DNA of 64,000 nt from NCBI GenBank assembly GCA_030704615.1, contig CM060733.1, positions 13,702,001 through 13,766,000 of the forward strand, given 5' to 3'. A program made the translations under genes and the position numbers. Numbering within the stretch: position 1 is the stretch's first letter; the number at the start of each line of letters is the position of its first letter. Shown piece by piece: positions 24,718 through 37,500 of the stretch. The notes under the pieces were generated by a model that was not told the origin of the DNA, made no database searches, and saw nothing but the letters and a program-made list of their open reading frames with translations. The DNA is from Takakia lepidozioides. Lineage: Eukaryota; Streptophyta; Takakiopsida; Takakiales; Takakiaceae.

Positions 24718-27700
24718 TCAATGATTTCTGGAATCCCTAAGAAGGAGTTTGTGCAGCTCGTTCACGCTCAACGCCGGTGCATGAATAAAGTCATCAATAG
24801 TCACGTTCATCCTCAACCTCTTCAGAAAATGTAATACAGATGCTTGCACGGATAATACTTCGAACCCTTCTTTGCTTCCATCAACGAGAAGTCCGTACAG
24901 TTGCAAGTCGGCTCCACTCCAATCGTAATTGTGTATACATCGTCGCGTACAGCCGAGCCGGCCGTTGCCATCCGATACACACGCCCAAGGCCGGGTGGGG
25001 GTACGTCCACGGAGCTCTGAATAGTGCAAGCCATCCCAAGAGCATTGGCAATCCGAGTCTCATTCAACTTGTTGGGAGGGTGTCGTCTCTTCACTCTTCC
25101 GAATCGCATTGTGGGATGTGCAGAATTGTCCAATCCGTCTCTACTGGACCGAGCAGTATGCAATGGCTGGGTCTGAGGAACCGGAAATGCGTGGGCCGGG
25201 ATGTCTGTGCGTTGCACCATTCGAAATCCTGCTGCAGATAGAGCATCCGCCTCATTCTGAGAGAGGCTGCAACCCGGTGCAACAGGCCAGACGCCCGGAG
25301 GCTCCGGCATTCCCTGAATCCCGTACTTGGGCTTGCCAAATACACAGGTCATTATGTCGTGCCTACAGAACCAAAATGTCTGCGTTGTGGCGTGAGCAAA
25401 TGTGGGAGTCAAAAATCTGCCGCTGAAACAAGGTGCAGGTACAGCACCGTGTGGGTTCCTCCGAATCATCTCACCACAGCGTGCTCTCGTATCCACCCGG
25501 ATGGCGCAACACTTCCCTCGAAATGCCGGCAATGTCCTCGCAATTCTCCACTGTGACTCCGACACTCTTGTCTCCACAATGGGAATGTTGTATTGCTTTA
25601 CTACAGATGGCTCGTTATGTTGCCGGGGCACGCGCCCTGTGCTCAAAGGAGATGGCGATCTTGAACGTGCAGGACTTCCGGTGCTCGACGAGACCTCCTC
25701 GGACAACATCACCGGACCACGAGGGAGCGTGCGAATATTCTTGTCAGCTCGCCATGAATCCTCTTCTCCGCCAGGTGCCTCGTCAAGTCTTCGTCTCACT
25801 GGACGGGTATGAACATCTCCTTCCAAATGTTGGCCTCTTCGCAGCAATGGCGTGTCCCGAAGGCCCTCTCGCAAGGCCGCCGCCCACTTCCGAGGATTCT
25901 TCGATCTGGAGGCAGTCCGCATCAGCATTTCCTGCCTGTCCGGCCCCAAGCCCCACTGTTTCCCTTTCAAGAACTCGTTGTACCTGCATTGCTGCATAAT
26001 TGACCTCACAATGTCCTCCGTTGTGGCAGTGAGGATGTCCACCAGATGCGCCGCAGAGGAGGCACGCCAGGAAGAGTGCACTGATTCGGCCATGTTTGTC
26101 GTGGGCATGTCGGTGTCGGAGTCGAGACACATTTCCTGCACAAGCACATGTTGAGGTTACAAGCAAGTTACAAATATGGCCAAGAATAATATCCAACGGG
26201 ACGCGAATTCGTGCAACTCACCTCCCGCATATAGTCGCCGAACTGGAGGAAACGATAATGCCACCATGCTAGCCAACTGACCATTGCTCCTTCGTCTGAT
26301 TTCCTTACAGCACCTGACGATGTCCACCAAGCCCGTATGCATGCAAACTGTGTCTCTGCATCATCCAAGGTGGGAGCGCGCTTCCACGCAAGGCACATGG
26401 AACGGTGCTCCTCTCTGAAATCTGGCGCCACGAGCCTGGTTGTGTACTGCGAAAGGCTCTGCAGAAAGTGGAACCCACAAGATCTCTCCTTGCCTTCCAT
26501 GGGAACATTGGGGTCTTGCCCGTACACCCTTCGGATGGCAGCCCAATTTGCTTGTGCGTTGTCCGCCATGAAACCACGGAAATTGGGAGGGGGCAATCCC
26601 GCCTTGGCCATCTGTTCGTTTATTCCCTGCCAAAGAAGCATCTCCGATTGTGTGTCCTCTCCTTTCATCTCACAAATAGCAATTGTCATTAGCATCCTGC
26701 AGTGGGTGTCGTAGACATGTGCACCCATTGTCACCCACTGGTGATTTGTAATTCGCTTGATATGGTCGAACATGACCCAACTGTTTGACAAGTTCCCACT
26801 CGTCATCCTGTCGACCAGTTCGACGCCACTGCCAGGTCCACACGTGGACATTTTGAATACGAAACAACGATCTGCCTCAGTCCCTTGTCCTGGAAACCTA
26901 CTTCCATGAATGTAGTCATATCCACATCGTCGCTTCACCTCCAGAATGGAGTGCATATCCGAGCCACGCCCAATTTTCTGTTTGCAAGAGACAATGTGGT
27001 TTCGGACATTCGGTGAACATACGTGGGACACCGACTCGAGCAATGCCTCCATTTCCTTCTCGTCGAGAGGAACTCTATCCGAGCCGTCTTCCGACATAAT
27101 TCTGGCCAATGCCATCTTATGGGCGGCTTGGAGCTGTATCTGTTTGGGTTTGGCACCCGGTCTCAACTTAACCTCCTCCTGAACGAGCTGCTCTGCTTCG
27201 TGGGCAGCCTCCCGCGAGTTCCCCCTCGCCAATTTGTGACAATGGGAACCAACGTGTATGCAAGCTCGGGTGAGGTCAGGAAACGGTGCAACACATAGAA
27301 CTGCTTGGCATTACAAACAGACATGCAGTGTGGTGGTTCTTTGCAATGCGCACACTTAAATGTGGAGTTCGGAACCTTCTCCTGAGCTCGAAATGGTTGG
27401 TGAGCTGTGCCTGTCCAATCGGTCTCGTTCCTGTGACCTCTGGATTTAAAGTGGAAGCAAGTTGGGGAGAAACACCGCAACGCGCCCGCACAAACAACGT
27501 AGCGCACCCGCACACCATCAAGCATCTTCATGCTGGTGGTTTTGGTAACGCACCAAGGATGACCGTCATGTTTTCTATCCATATCTGTCAACATTCCGGA
27601 CGCCCTCGAGTAGTCCGCCCGAGGAGGGAACTCAAAGAAGACATTACCGTCGACGTCGGCGGGAAGGCATGTAACCGATTTAATTGCGAACTTGCTGTAG

Positions 27701-28440
27701 TCCAGCCCGGCCAGCTCCGACCGGTGTCCCTCCAGGTGAAGCCCTCGCAGAATTTCTAGAATAGATCGAACTGCGGTGCTCGTGCTGGGAATATGACTCC
27801 CTCCTCCACTGACGTCCATTGAGGACTTGCCTGATCTCCAGGACGACCTCGGAACTTCCATGACCTCGTCTGAGTCGGACAGGTTGTGAACAACCCGGTT
27901 CTCGGTCGTCTTCATGGATGGGTTCGGCTCTGGATTTACTTCGTTGCGGACTTCTCTCTTTGAGGTACCCACTCTCTGATTCGCGGATTGTTTCGTGGAA
28001 GGCGCCAGGATAGACGGTGCATTTGGCGGGCAAATGAAGTCCCCAACAGCCCTGTATATGACGCTGTCCGATGGTGGAACTCGCCATTCCCTGCCATCGC
28101 CGAAATCATCGTGGAGCACAACAATACTCTCGACAACAAGGCCGTTTGAGTCCTTCCTTTCCTCCTCCAAAAAAACCGACCCCGGTTTCAGGTGGTATCG
28201 AACGCACAGATATTTCTCCATCACCCGGCAGGTGTCCCCTCTGCACGGAAATGAAGCTCTATGCTCGTGAGGAGGGCAGTACACTGTAGCGCTCGGGTTT
28301 TCCGCCATGGGAGATGTGCACACAAGACTGCCAGGATGGCGTGCGGGGAAGCTCCCTGGTAGAAGGGGGTGCAGCGATGGGAATGAATGCGATGCCGATT
28401 TGTCCGAGCGACGAAGCCTGATCCAAATCCAGGGAGCCAA
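24718..28440 (-). pseudogene. MULE transposase with Cys/His N-terminus and SWIM finger
   Basis: Three minus-strand frames: 28440-27163, 27232-26168 and 26147-24822. The first and second overlap with a frame change. The second and third are joined by an 86-bp intron, 26136-26221 (GAG|GTGAGT ... TGTGCAG|GAA). The first frame is acidic and Ser-rich, then carries a Cys/His cluster (VVCAGALRCFSPTCFHF, KCAHCKEPPHC) like the WRKY-GCM1/FLYWCH-type fingers known in MULE transposases. The second holds the catalytic core: HVYDTHCRMLMTIAICEMKG, FMADNAQANWAAIRRVYG and CGFHFLQSL. The third begins TDMPTTNMAESVHSSWR (the typical MULE Glu block) and ends with a SWIM finger, CNCTDF...CKHLYYIF. A one-base loss then separates LKRLRMNVTIDDF, open to 24718. 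Two frame changes suggest recent decay or sequencing error. Confidence 0.8.
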
Positions 28441-28608
28441 CTATCTCAAAAATCCACAGTCAGAGTGTTAATGAACCTTGTCTCCGGAATGCGGCCCCTC
28501 GTCTTTGCGCAATAACTGCCAACGGTATGCAGTCAGAAAGTGGGGGGCCGTCCGGATGATGACGGCTGAAGGGGATAAGCCGGCACCGTGCCGTCACATT
28601 ACTACCCC

Positions 28609-29925
28609 CGAATGGAAATTCGGCACCCAACATCCAACAGAGGAAGCCCGGATGAAGTCGCCTCGGGCGCAGAGGCCGGAGTGTGTGCGACAGATAACAT
28701 CTTCTGGATGGAGATTCGGCGCCGAATTTCCATCCGGTCCCCCAAAGGGAGTCGTGTCGGGGGGTCAGGCCGAAAACTGGACGGCATAAAAACATCCCCA
28801 GATGGAAAAACGGCGCCGAATTTCCATCCGGGGCGATTCGGATGCAGTCGGGGAGGGGGGAGTGGCCTGCAGTTGGCTGTCACATTTCAACCCCCGGACG
28901 GAAATTCGGCAACGAATATCGAACAGGGGACGCCCGGATGAAGTCGCCTGGGGCACAGAGGCCGGCCAGTGTGCGACAGAGAACATCCCCTGGACGGCCA
29001 TTCGGCGCCGAATTTCCATCCGGGCCCCCCCAAAGGAAGTGTTGTCGGCGTGTCAGAGCGAAAACTGGCCGACATAAAAACCTCCACAGATGAGAAAACG
29101 GCGCCGAATTTCAATTCGGGGCCGTTCCAATGAAGTCGGGGAGGGGGAGAGGTCGGAACCTGGCAGTCATATTTCAACCCCCGGGACGGAAATTCGGCAC
29201 CGAATATCCAACAGAGCGGCGGAGAGGCGGCACCTCTCCGACAGAGACCATCCCCCGGATGGAGATTCGGCGCCGAATTTCCATCCAGCAGGTAAGTGGA
29301 ATCTCGGATGGATGGAGATTCGGCGCCGAATTTCCATCCAGCAGGTAAGTCGGATCGGTGCCATATGGATATTCGGCGCCGAATTTCCACCCTGCAGGTA
29401 ATTCGAATCGTGGATGAATGGAAATTCGGCGTCGAATTTCCATCCAGCAGGTAAGTCGGATCGGTGCCATATGGATATTCGGCGCCGAATTTCCATCCTG
29501 CAGGTAATTCGAATCGTGGATGAATGGAAATTCGGCGCCGAATTTCCATCCAGCAGGTAAGTCGGATCGGTGCCATATGGATATTCGGCGCCGAATTTCC
29601 ATCCTGCAGGTAATTCGAATCGTGGATGAATGGAAATTCGGCGCCGAATTTCCATCCAGCAGGTAAGTCGGATCGGTGCCATATGGATATTCGGCGCCGA
29701 ATTTCCATCCTGCAGGTAATTCGAATCGTGGATGAATGGAAATTCGGCGCCGAATTTCCATCCAGCAGGTAAGTCGGATCGGTGCCATATGGATATTCGG
29801 CGCCGAATTTCCATCCTGCAGGTAATTCGAATCGTGGATGAATGGAAATTCGGCGCCGAATTTCCATCCAGCAGGTAAGTCGGATCAGTGCCGTATGGAT
29901 ATTCGGCGCCGGATTTCCACTCGCC
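28609..29925. repeat. array B1, 22-bp palindromes upstream of the transposase
   Basis: From 28,609 to 29,265, diverged units occur about every 97 bp. From 29,268 to 29,925 there is a highly regular 106-bp tandem repeat with two palindromes per unit: ATGGAAATTCGGCGCCGAAT, then CCATCCAGCAGGTAAGTCGG, then ATATGGATATTCGGCGCCGA. Near-identical copies indicate recent amplification or gene-conversion-like homogenisation. The array starts about 170 bp upstream of the transposase Met at 28440. Confidence 0.9.
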
Positions 29926-30305
29926 ATTTATTTCTGAGCGAGGAATTACCTTCGTGCAGGTAATTCCCATATAAGAATTACCTTCGTGCAGGTAATTCGC
30001 ATACAAGACTTACCTTTGTGCAGGTAATTTCCAGATGACAATTACCTTCCTGCAGGTAATTCCAATCGATGTTTATTCCTCGTCCAGAATTACCTGCACA
30101 AAGGTAATGCTCATCTGGAAATTACCTGCATGAAGGTAATTCTTGTATGTGAATTACCTGCACGAAGGTAATTCTTATATGGGAATTACCTGCACGAAGG
30201 TAATTCCTCGCTCAGAAATAAATGGCGAATCGAAATTCGGCGCCGAATATCCATATGGCACCGATCCGACTTACCTGCAGGATGGAAATTCGGCGCCGAA
30301 TTACC
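29845..30305. repeat. large inverted repeat between the divergent genes
   Basis: Arms of about 220 bp pair around a centre near 30,075. For example GCCATTTATTTCTGAGCGAG at 29,923 pairs with its complement ending at 30,226, and GTAAGTCGGATC near 29,876 pairs with its complement near 30,270. Inside the arms are nested smaller palindromes of the type ATTACCTTCGTGCAGGTAAT. The structure could extrude a cruciform and sits in the presumed shared upstream region. Confidence 0.85.
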
Positions 30306-31345
30306 TGCTTGAAGGAAATTTGGCGAACCGCCCTACCTGCGCGGATGGAAATTCGGCGCCGGATTTCCATCCGCGCGCATCCGAATTACCTGCTTGAAGG
30401 AAATTTGGCGCACCGCCCTACCTGCGCGGATGGAAATTCGGCGCCGGATTTCCATCCGGGCGCATCCGAATTACCTGCGCGGATGGAAATTCGGCGCCGG
30501 ATTTCCATCCGCGCGCATCCGAATTACCTGGTTGAAGGAAATTTGGCGCACCGCCCTACCTGCGCGGATGGAAATTCGGCGCCGGATTTCCATCCGGGCG
30601 CATCCGAATTACCTGCGCGGATGGAAATTCGGAGCCGGATTTCCATCCGCGCGCATCCGAATTACCTGCTTGAAGGAAATTTGGCGCACCGCCCTACCTG
30701 CGCGGATGGAAATTCGGCGCCGGATTTCCATCCGGGCGCATCCGAATTACCTGCGCGGATGGAAATTCGGCGCCGGATTTCCATCCGCGCGCATCCGAAT
30801 TACCTGCTTGAAGGAAATTTGGCGCAGCGCCCTACCTGCGCGGATGGAAATTCGGCGCCGGATTTCCATCCGGGCGCATCCGAATTACCTGCGCGGATGG
30901 AAATTCGGCGCCGGATTTCCATCCGCGCGCATCCGAATTACCTGCTTGAAGGAAATTTGGCGCACCGCCATCCTACGCGGATGGAAATTCGGCGCCGGAT
31001 TTCCATCCGCGCGCATCCGAATTACCTGCTTGAAGGAAATTTGGCGCACCGCCCTACCTGCGCGGATGGAAATTCGGCGCCGGATTTCCATCCGGGCGCA
31101 TCCGAATTACCTGCGCGGATGGAAATTCGGCGCCGGATTTCCATCCGCGCGCATCCGAATTACCTGCTTGAAGGAAATTTGGCGCACCGCCATCCTACGC
31201 GGATGGAAATTCGGCGCCGGATTTCCATCCGCGCGCATCCGAATTACCTGCTTGAAGGAAATTTGGCGAACCGCCCTACCTGCGCGGATGGAAATTCGGC
31301 GCCGGATTTCCATCCGCGCGCTTCCGAATTACCTGCGTGAGGGAA
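30230..31345. repeat. array B2, 138-bp units with palindromes
   Basis: The word TGCTTGAAGGAAATTTGGCG (or a one-base variant) starts at 30391, 30529, 30667, 30805 and 30943 (138-bp period), then 31027, 31165 and 31249, the 84-bp steps being units with one palindrome deleted. Each full unit has two GGAAATTCGGCGCCGGATTT-type palindromes. The array ends about 220 bp upstream of the cargo gene's ATG. Confidence 0.9.
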
Positions 31346-31563
31346 ATTCCGGGACTGTTTTCGTCTATTTTCTTCCGACATGGAGGGCTTCATCCGACAT
31401 TTAATTGCGCAGTTGGGCAATAAATGTCGACGGCCGTCGCTTATTATTCGGGCTGGCGACGCATGGCTTCCTGGACACGTACCCTAAATCTCATGCTATA
31501 CTTGGCTTAACATGGTATTCCAGGCATGTACCCCAAAAAAGGAGATCTTTTTGGCTGTGACTT

Positions 31564-34500
31564 ATGCCGCCTGAAGGGCGTGGCTCTCCTGAGAGAGACC
31601 TCAGATCCAGACCGCGGCGGAAGTTGAAAGCTCTGTACTACGGACGACGGCCAATCTCTCGCATGGCCAAACTGAAGCTCCAGCAGGAGATTCCAGTGTC
31701 TTGCTCACAACCTGCGCCAACTGAAGCCGAGTACTCTCAGGCAAGCCACTTCTGCTTTCGGTTTGTTCGATTTCTTTTTTGCTTTCGCTTCGTTACCTCG
31801 CTTTGTTTCTGCATCTTCATCCTGGCTTTGCTTTATGAGTGAACTTTAGATAGTTGACTGAACCTTAGATTGTTTGCAATGCGTGTGCAAATCCGGCAGC
31901 TCTGGAGAAGGCTGCTTGTGCATGTCATTCTTAGGCAATGGTTGCATTTGTTTTCATTGTTGTTGCATGGCTCTCCATACTTCCTAAACTTGTTATGTTT
32001 TCATTTTTGCTACATGATTGCTGCTATGGTGGTTGCGCTGCTGCTTTTTGCACCACTGTTGGTGTTCACGATTTTTGTCAATCACAGAGTGACGACGAGC
32101 CCGGCACGCTGGTGGTATCATCGACAGCTCCAACTCATCGCATGTTTGAATCGCCCAACTTGGGGCGAGAGGGCAAACTTAAATCTTTTGTTGGTGGACG
32201 GGAGGACTTGCAACGAGATTACGATAGAGTAGGCATTGGGGAGGTTGGTGCAGGCGGCATGGCAGGTGAAGGGCGTGAGGACATGAGGACAGCAGATCCG
32301 GCAATGGAGGTTGTTCATGCACATGCAGTAGGGCCCGCCCACGCAAAGAAAAAGAAGAAAGCTAAGCACATGCAATCCCCGGCGAGAGAGCAGTCACGGG
32401 CTGCGGAGGGGGGAGTGAGCAGTGCGCGCGAGGGTGTCAGTTCGCCTCAATCAAAGGTGGTCGTCCTGGAGGGCTCCCCTGTTGCTAGCCCTAGTAAGAA
32501 ACAGAAAGCCCGTGAGAGGGCAAAAGAGAGGGCAAAAGAACAGACGAGACAGAATGCTAGCAAGGAGGAAAGACAAAAGGCAGCTGAAGAGGCCCGGGGT
32601 GCCCAAATGACAGATGCCAATGTAAGCGAGGGACACACAGAGACGGTGGATCCCTACAAGACACCACAGAGAGGCAGTAGCACACCGGTTAGACCATCGC
32701 GGGCAAGTGCAGCCCCCGCAATTACCCATACGGTGGAGAGTGGAGGAGAGGAAAGAACACCTGAAAGAGCACCGATTGTGCAAGTTCGAGGTGAAGCCAG
32801 GGAGAGGGCAGTAGAGACGACGAGAGTGCTGGAGGTGGTTTCGCAGGTGGCTGACCCTGTTGAGGAGGACGACATGGATGTTTCTGACCAGGATGACATT
32901 CTCCCGGACATCCCCAGGCCCCAAACCCGGAGCATACAGGCTGGATTTGGCGGTCTTGGTGGGCTGCCGGAAAACCCCTCTGCAGCAGACGTCATGTCTG
33001 AGGCGGATATGAAGTTGGCCGCTGCCAAGATGTTGGAGGCAACCCACAGCAACATTGGCAGGGTGCTGGGGGGCATGGTGTACCCGGCCAAGCTTCGAAT
33101 TCCCCTTTGCCGCTTGGTGTCATTGCAGGTGGTGAGACCTGCCCTCCCAGGCGATATCGACAAGCTGAAATTCTCTTTCCGGGATGGATATCGAATGGGG
33201 TCTGCCGCCTTTTACGTTTCCATTGAGAACGACCACGGAGCTTCCCGTGCCCACACTTCCGATGAGGTGGACAAATGGGGTCCCCATTGGCAAACGCGAA
33301 ATGAGGAGTTCGAGAGATCGATTGCTAGTGATCCTCTTTTCCAGCACATGTCCGGTAAGATGTTCTACGTGTGGGACGGCAATCATCGCCTCCTGGCATG
33401 GATGGAGCACATTGCCCAAGCCCACCCCAACGATCTCGATTGGCATTTCGCCGTCGATTGTGTTGTGCTGAAGGTTGCGGGGCCCAAAGATCGCAGTCTT
33501 CTCAAAGCTGCAATGGCCGACATCAACTCGTAAGCTACAACCCCTCTCGCTTTTGGACTTTGAATTTGGAAGTCATTTCATTGCGAATCCTCATATATGA
33601 TGAAAATTCCCATTTCAGTATTGTTTGATGGAAATGTGGCACTGCAGGGTGACTGAGAATGCCTTCATTGCCACCAACTTGTCCCATATGCTCTTCCGAG
33701 TGAAGGATGTCGGGAGGCAGGGGGTGGAAGAGTTTGCCAATTCCCTCAGTGCCGACCTCCTGCGCAAGTCGGAGGCAAAGGCAGACAGAACCTGGTATAG
33801 GCTGAGCGTCGACGCCATGGTGGACTACATATTTCGGGTAAAGCTCCTGCAGTTTTGTTGAGCTAATTTGTCTCTCCTCCCCCAATAGAAGAAATTGTGT
33901 TGAGCAGGATCTCTAATCTTATGTGCTGCTTTTCGACAGACGAAAATACAGCAGGATTTGGCACATGCGCGGAGGTTCTACATGGAGTCAGAGGAGAAGA
34001 ATCCAACCCTCCCGGAACTCGAATCGTATGTCAAAGCTGCGGAGGTGAGGGCCCGCATAAAGTACAAGTCGCGGATGGTAAAGTACGTGGCCATAGCTGA
34101 TCCCGCCCTTGGTGCCGACTTTCTGGTGGAGGTGGGAAAGCACTACTCTCGCGCTCTGAAGCCCACGATGACATTGGAGAAGCTCCATCGTCTAGCCACA
34201 TCCTGTGTGGATGCAACAGAAAAGGTGATACATTCTTAACCAAATTGTGGTGGCAACAACTCCTTTTTGTGGTGTTTGGCGCTTACGAATATGCTGGGTG
34301 GTTGGACAGACCCGGTGGCTCCAAATCTGGAATGGTTCCCAAAGTACCAGGGACATGTGGAGCTTCCCCAAACCGGACAAACTCTCTGACCCCACATTCG
34401 ACATGTGGATGAACCGCATGACATGGTGGTTTCAGGTACTTCCCCACGCTTCGTTTGGGGCTTGTACTCTAGTAGGGGGTTGATTCATTGTATTTTTTGA

Positions 34501-37500
34501 GGAAAGCGATCTGATGGACAATCTCCACAGGTGACGACGAATGCGCAAGAGCAGCTGGACACACAAGCACATCAGTTCAAGATGGAGATATCTCCTGCAG
34601 CAGAGAGCCTGCGTGACTATGTGACGAGGTACTTTCTGCTCTACAAAACCAACCTATTCTTTCGGGAGATAGCAGATGCTCGCCGGAGCCACGAGTTCAC
34701 CGACCAGCCGAACGCGGACAAAGCAGCAATGCGCCTTCTGTACAGGTACATACGCGCTGCCTTTCTTTCAAGTCCTGGCATTTCAGGATGTTAGAGGCCT
34801 AAGTGGTGTTAGGGAAAATGGCGCCGAATTTCCAGTCAGGGCTCCGAAAATGGCAAAGTCCCTAGACTGGCTGGCCCGGAACTGGAAATTCGGCGCCATT
34901 TTCCAGTTCCAGGCCCTATTGCCGTTCAGGGACTTAGCCATTTTCGGGCTAAGTCCCTAGTGTGGCTGGCCCGGAACTGGAAATTCGGCGCCGTTTTCCA
35001 GTTCTAGGCCCTATTGCCGTCCAGGGACTTAGCCATTTTCGGGCTAAGTCCCTAGACTGGCTGGCCATGAAGTGGAAATTCGGCGCCATATTCCAGTTCC
35101 AGGCCCTATTGCCGTCCAGGGACTTAGCCATTTTCGGTCTAAGTCCCTAGGGTGGCTGGCCCGGAACTGGAAATTCGGCGCCGTATTCCAGTTCTAGGCC
35201 CTATTGCCGTCCAGGGACTTAGCCATTTTCCGGCTAAGTCCCTAGACTGGCTGGCCCTGAAGTGGAAATTCGGCGCCATATTCCAGTTCCAGGCCCTATT
35301 GCCGTCCAGGGACTTAGCCATTTTAGGTCTAAGTCCCTAGGGTGGCTGGCCCGGAACTGGAAATTCGGCGCCGTATTCCAGTTCTAGGCCCTATTGCCGT
35401 CCAGGGACTTAGCCATTTTCGGGCCAAGTCCCTAGACTGGCTGGCCCTGAAGTGGAAATTCGGCGCCATATTCCAGTTCCAGGCCCTATTGCCGTCCAGG
35501 GACTTAGCCATTTTCGGTCTAAGTCCCTAGGGTGGCTGGCCCGGAACTGGAAATTCGGCGCCGTATTCCAGTTCTAGGCCCTATTGCCGTCCAGGGACTT
35601 AGCCATTTTTTGTGTAAGTCCCTAGGGTGGCTGGCCCGGAAGTGGAAATTCGGCGCCGTTTTCCAGTTCCAGGCCGTATTGCCGTCCAGGGACTTAGCCA
35701 TTTTCGGGCTAAGTCCCTACACTGGGTGGCCCTGAAGTGGAAATTCGGCGCCATATTCCAGTTGTAGGCCCTATTGCCGTTCAGGGAGTTAGCCATTTTC
35801 GGACCTCATTGGGTTTTTCATGAATGCAGGTACTGTAAGTTCTCGCTTTTGGAGAAAGGTCATCTGTCTTTCGAGCCACCATTCTTCCTGGCATGGAGGA
35901 ACCCTGGGGCTGACTCCATGTACACTGACGATATTGTGAAGGAGTGGCATCTGGAACATTTGCGTGATTGCCCTTGGTATGTGGACCTTCCGCCCGGCTC
36001 GCTCGACCCATCCGAGTTTCAATTGAAGCTGGATGCTGAATTCCGACGAAACCGGGCTCCGCTGCCTCCGTTGGGTGCAAAAGAGGCAAAAGCGCTTGCG
36101 AACTCCAGGAAAGCGGCAGAGCTTGCTCAGGCAGGAATTCAAGAGAAATTGCATGAGAAGAGTAAAGGTCAAAGGAAAAGGACAAGGAAACAGGTGACTG
36201 CAGTAACACCCAAAAAGAAGAAAACCATCGGGGCATCGGAGGAGGCGCAGGAGGGGACCCAAGAGAGTGACTCCGACGCCGATTTTGTTCAAGGTCCTGC
36301 GACTGCTGTTGCTCCTACCCAGTCACCGGTCGTCCGGGTTCCCAAGTCAGTTCGGAGTGGGACTGGCTCTGCCAAGAAGTTGGCATTTGAGGGCGAGCCT
36401 ACACGGCGGTATTCGGCGGTGACGTTTACGCACAGGCCAAAGCTAGAACCTCCAACCATCATCCAATGCGTCAATGAGAGCTTCCTTGACGCTCTCGCTG
36501 CCAGGGCGAAGAAGGTGGCACACAACAAGTCTCTGGCGGAGCAGAAGGGAAAAGCCAAGAAGAGGGCTGCCGGTACAGAGCCTAAAGACACCCCTGGTTT
36601 TGAAGCCATGATGGAATTCTTCACGGCTGTGAGCACGAATTGCAAGAGCACTCGGGGGGGGGTTGAGGTGGAGAGAGCTTGCGACATGATTCTCCTCGAC
36701 ATTCCAGATGGGGAGCTGCTGGAGGGCCTGGATGGTGTGCCCACCTGGAACAGGTTTACTGAGGACTACTGGAAAGCGGGTTTGGGCTGGCGGGGATGCT
36801 TCTGGATGACGGTGGATGTGTGGTTGTCCTTGCCACGAGAGGGAAGACCACAGAGAATGCGGTGGCAAGGTGGACACCGAAAAGTGTCACCCCGGTCCTC
36901 CTCAGAAAATGGTTCTGCATCAGTACGCAGGGGTTGCGAACAGAGGGCCAAAGTGTAAGTTATCAATCTATTGCATTCACTTCATATTGTGGTGTATGTT
37001 AAGTAGACCCTGGAATTGATCCCTTCTTTGTTGGATGTGCAGACATTGGTGTTTGAGGCATATTGCTTTGTGAAGAGAGGGTCTACGTTCAAATTCCGCA
37101 ACGACGGTCGTCTTGTTGATGCCGCTGTGGACCCTGTAACCTACGATGTCCTCTACAACTATGTGCCCCACTCTAGTATGCCGAAGGACACAAAGACAGG
37201 CAAACCGTGGCGGTACAGCCGGACCCGAAGCCCTGCTTTCATCCAAACCCTCATGGAGACGTGCTCGGATGTCCAAGGGCGGATTCTGGACCTCACATGC
37301 GGCACGGGTAAGCCTTCACGTGCTCAGTTTGTCCCCTGGCCCCATTGCAATTGCATGCCGCAAGCTATTAACCGCCCGCTTTGTTCCTCAGGTGCTTCAA
37401 TGTGGGCAGGGACGTTGTCCGACAGGCATGTGTTCGCCTTCGAGCCAGATACTGCCCTCCACAACTCGGAACTTGCAGCGGCTGAACGTCTGCCGAAAGA

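Noticed and set aside
28887-31404. Long ORFs of 200-370 codons on both strands over the palindrome arrays
   Set aside because: They are translations of tandem palindromic DNA with no stop in the unit (repeating words such as MEIRRRISIR and GNSAPNFH). Both strands and several frames are open at once. Not genes.
32451-33163. Minus-strand ORFs of 169-198 codons opposite cargo exon 2
   Set aside because: Shadows of the GC-rich plus-strand coding exon. The plus frame has the conserved motifs and consistent splicing.
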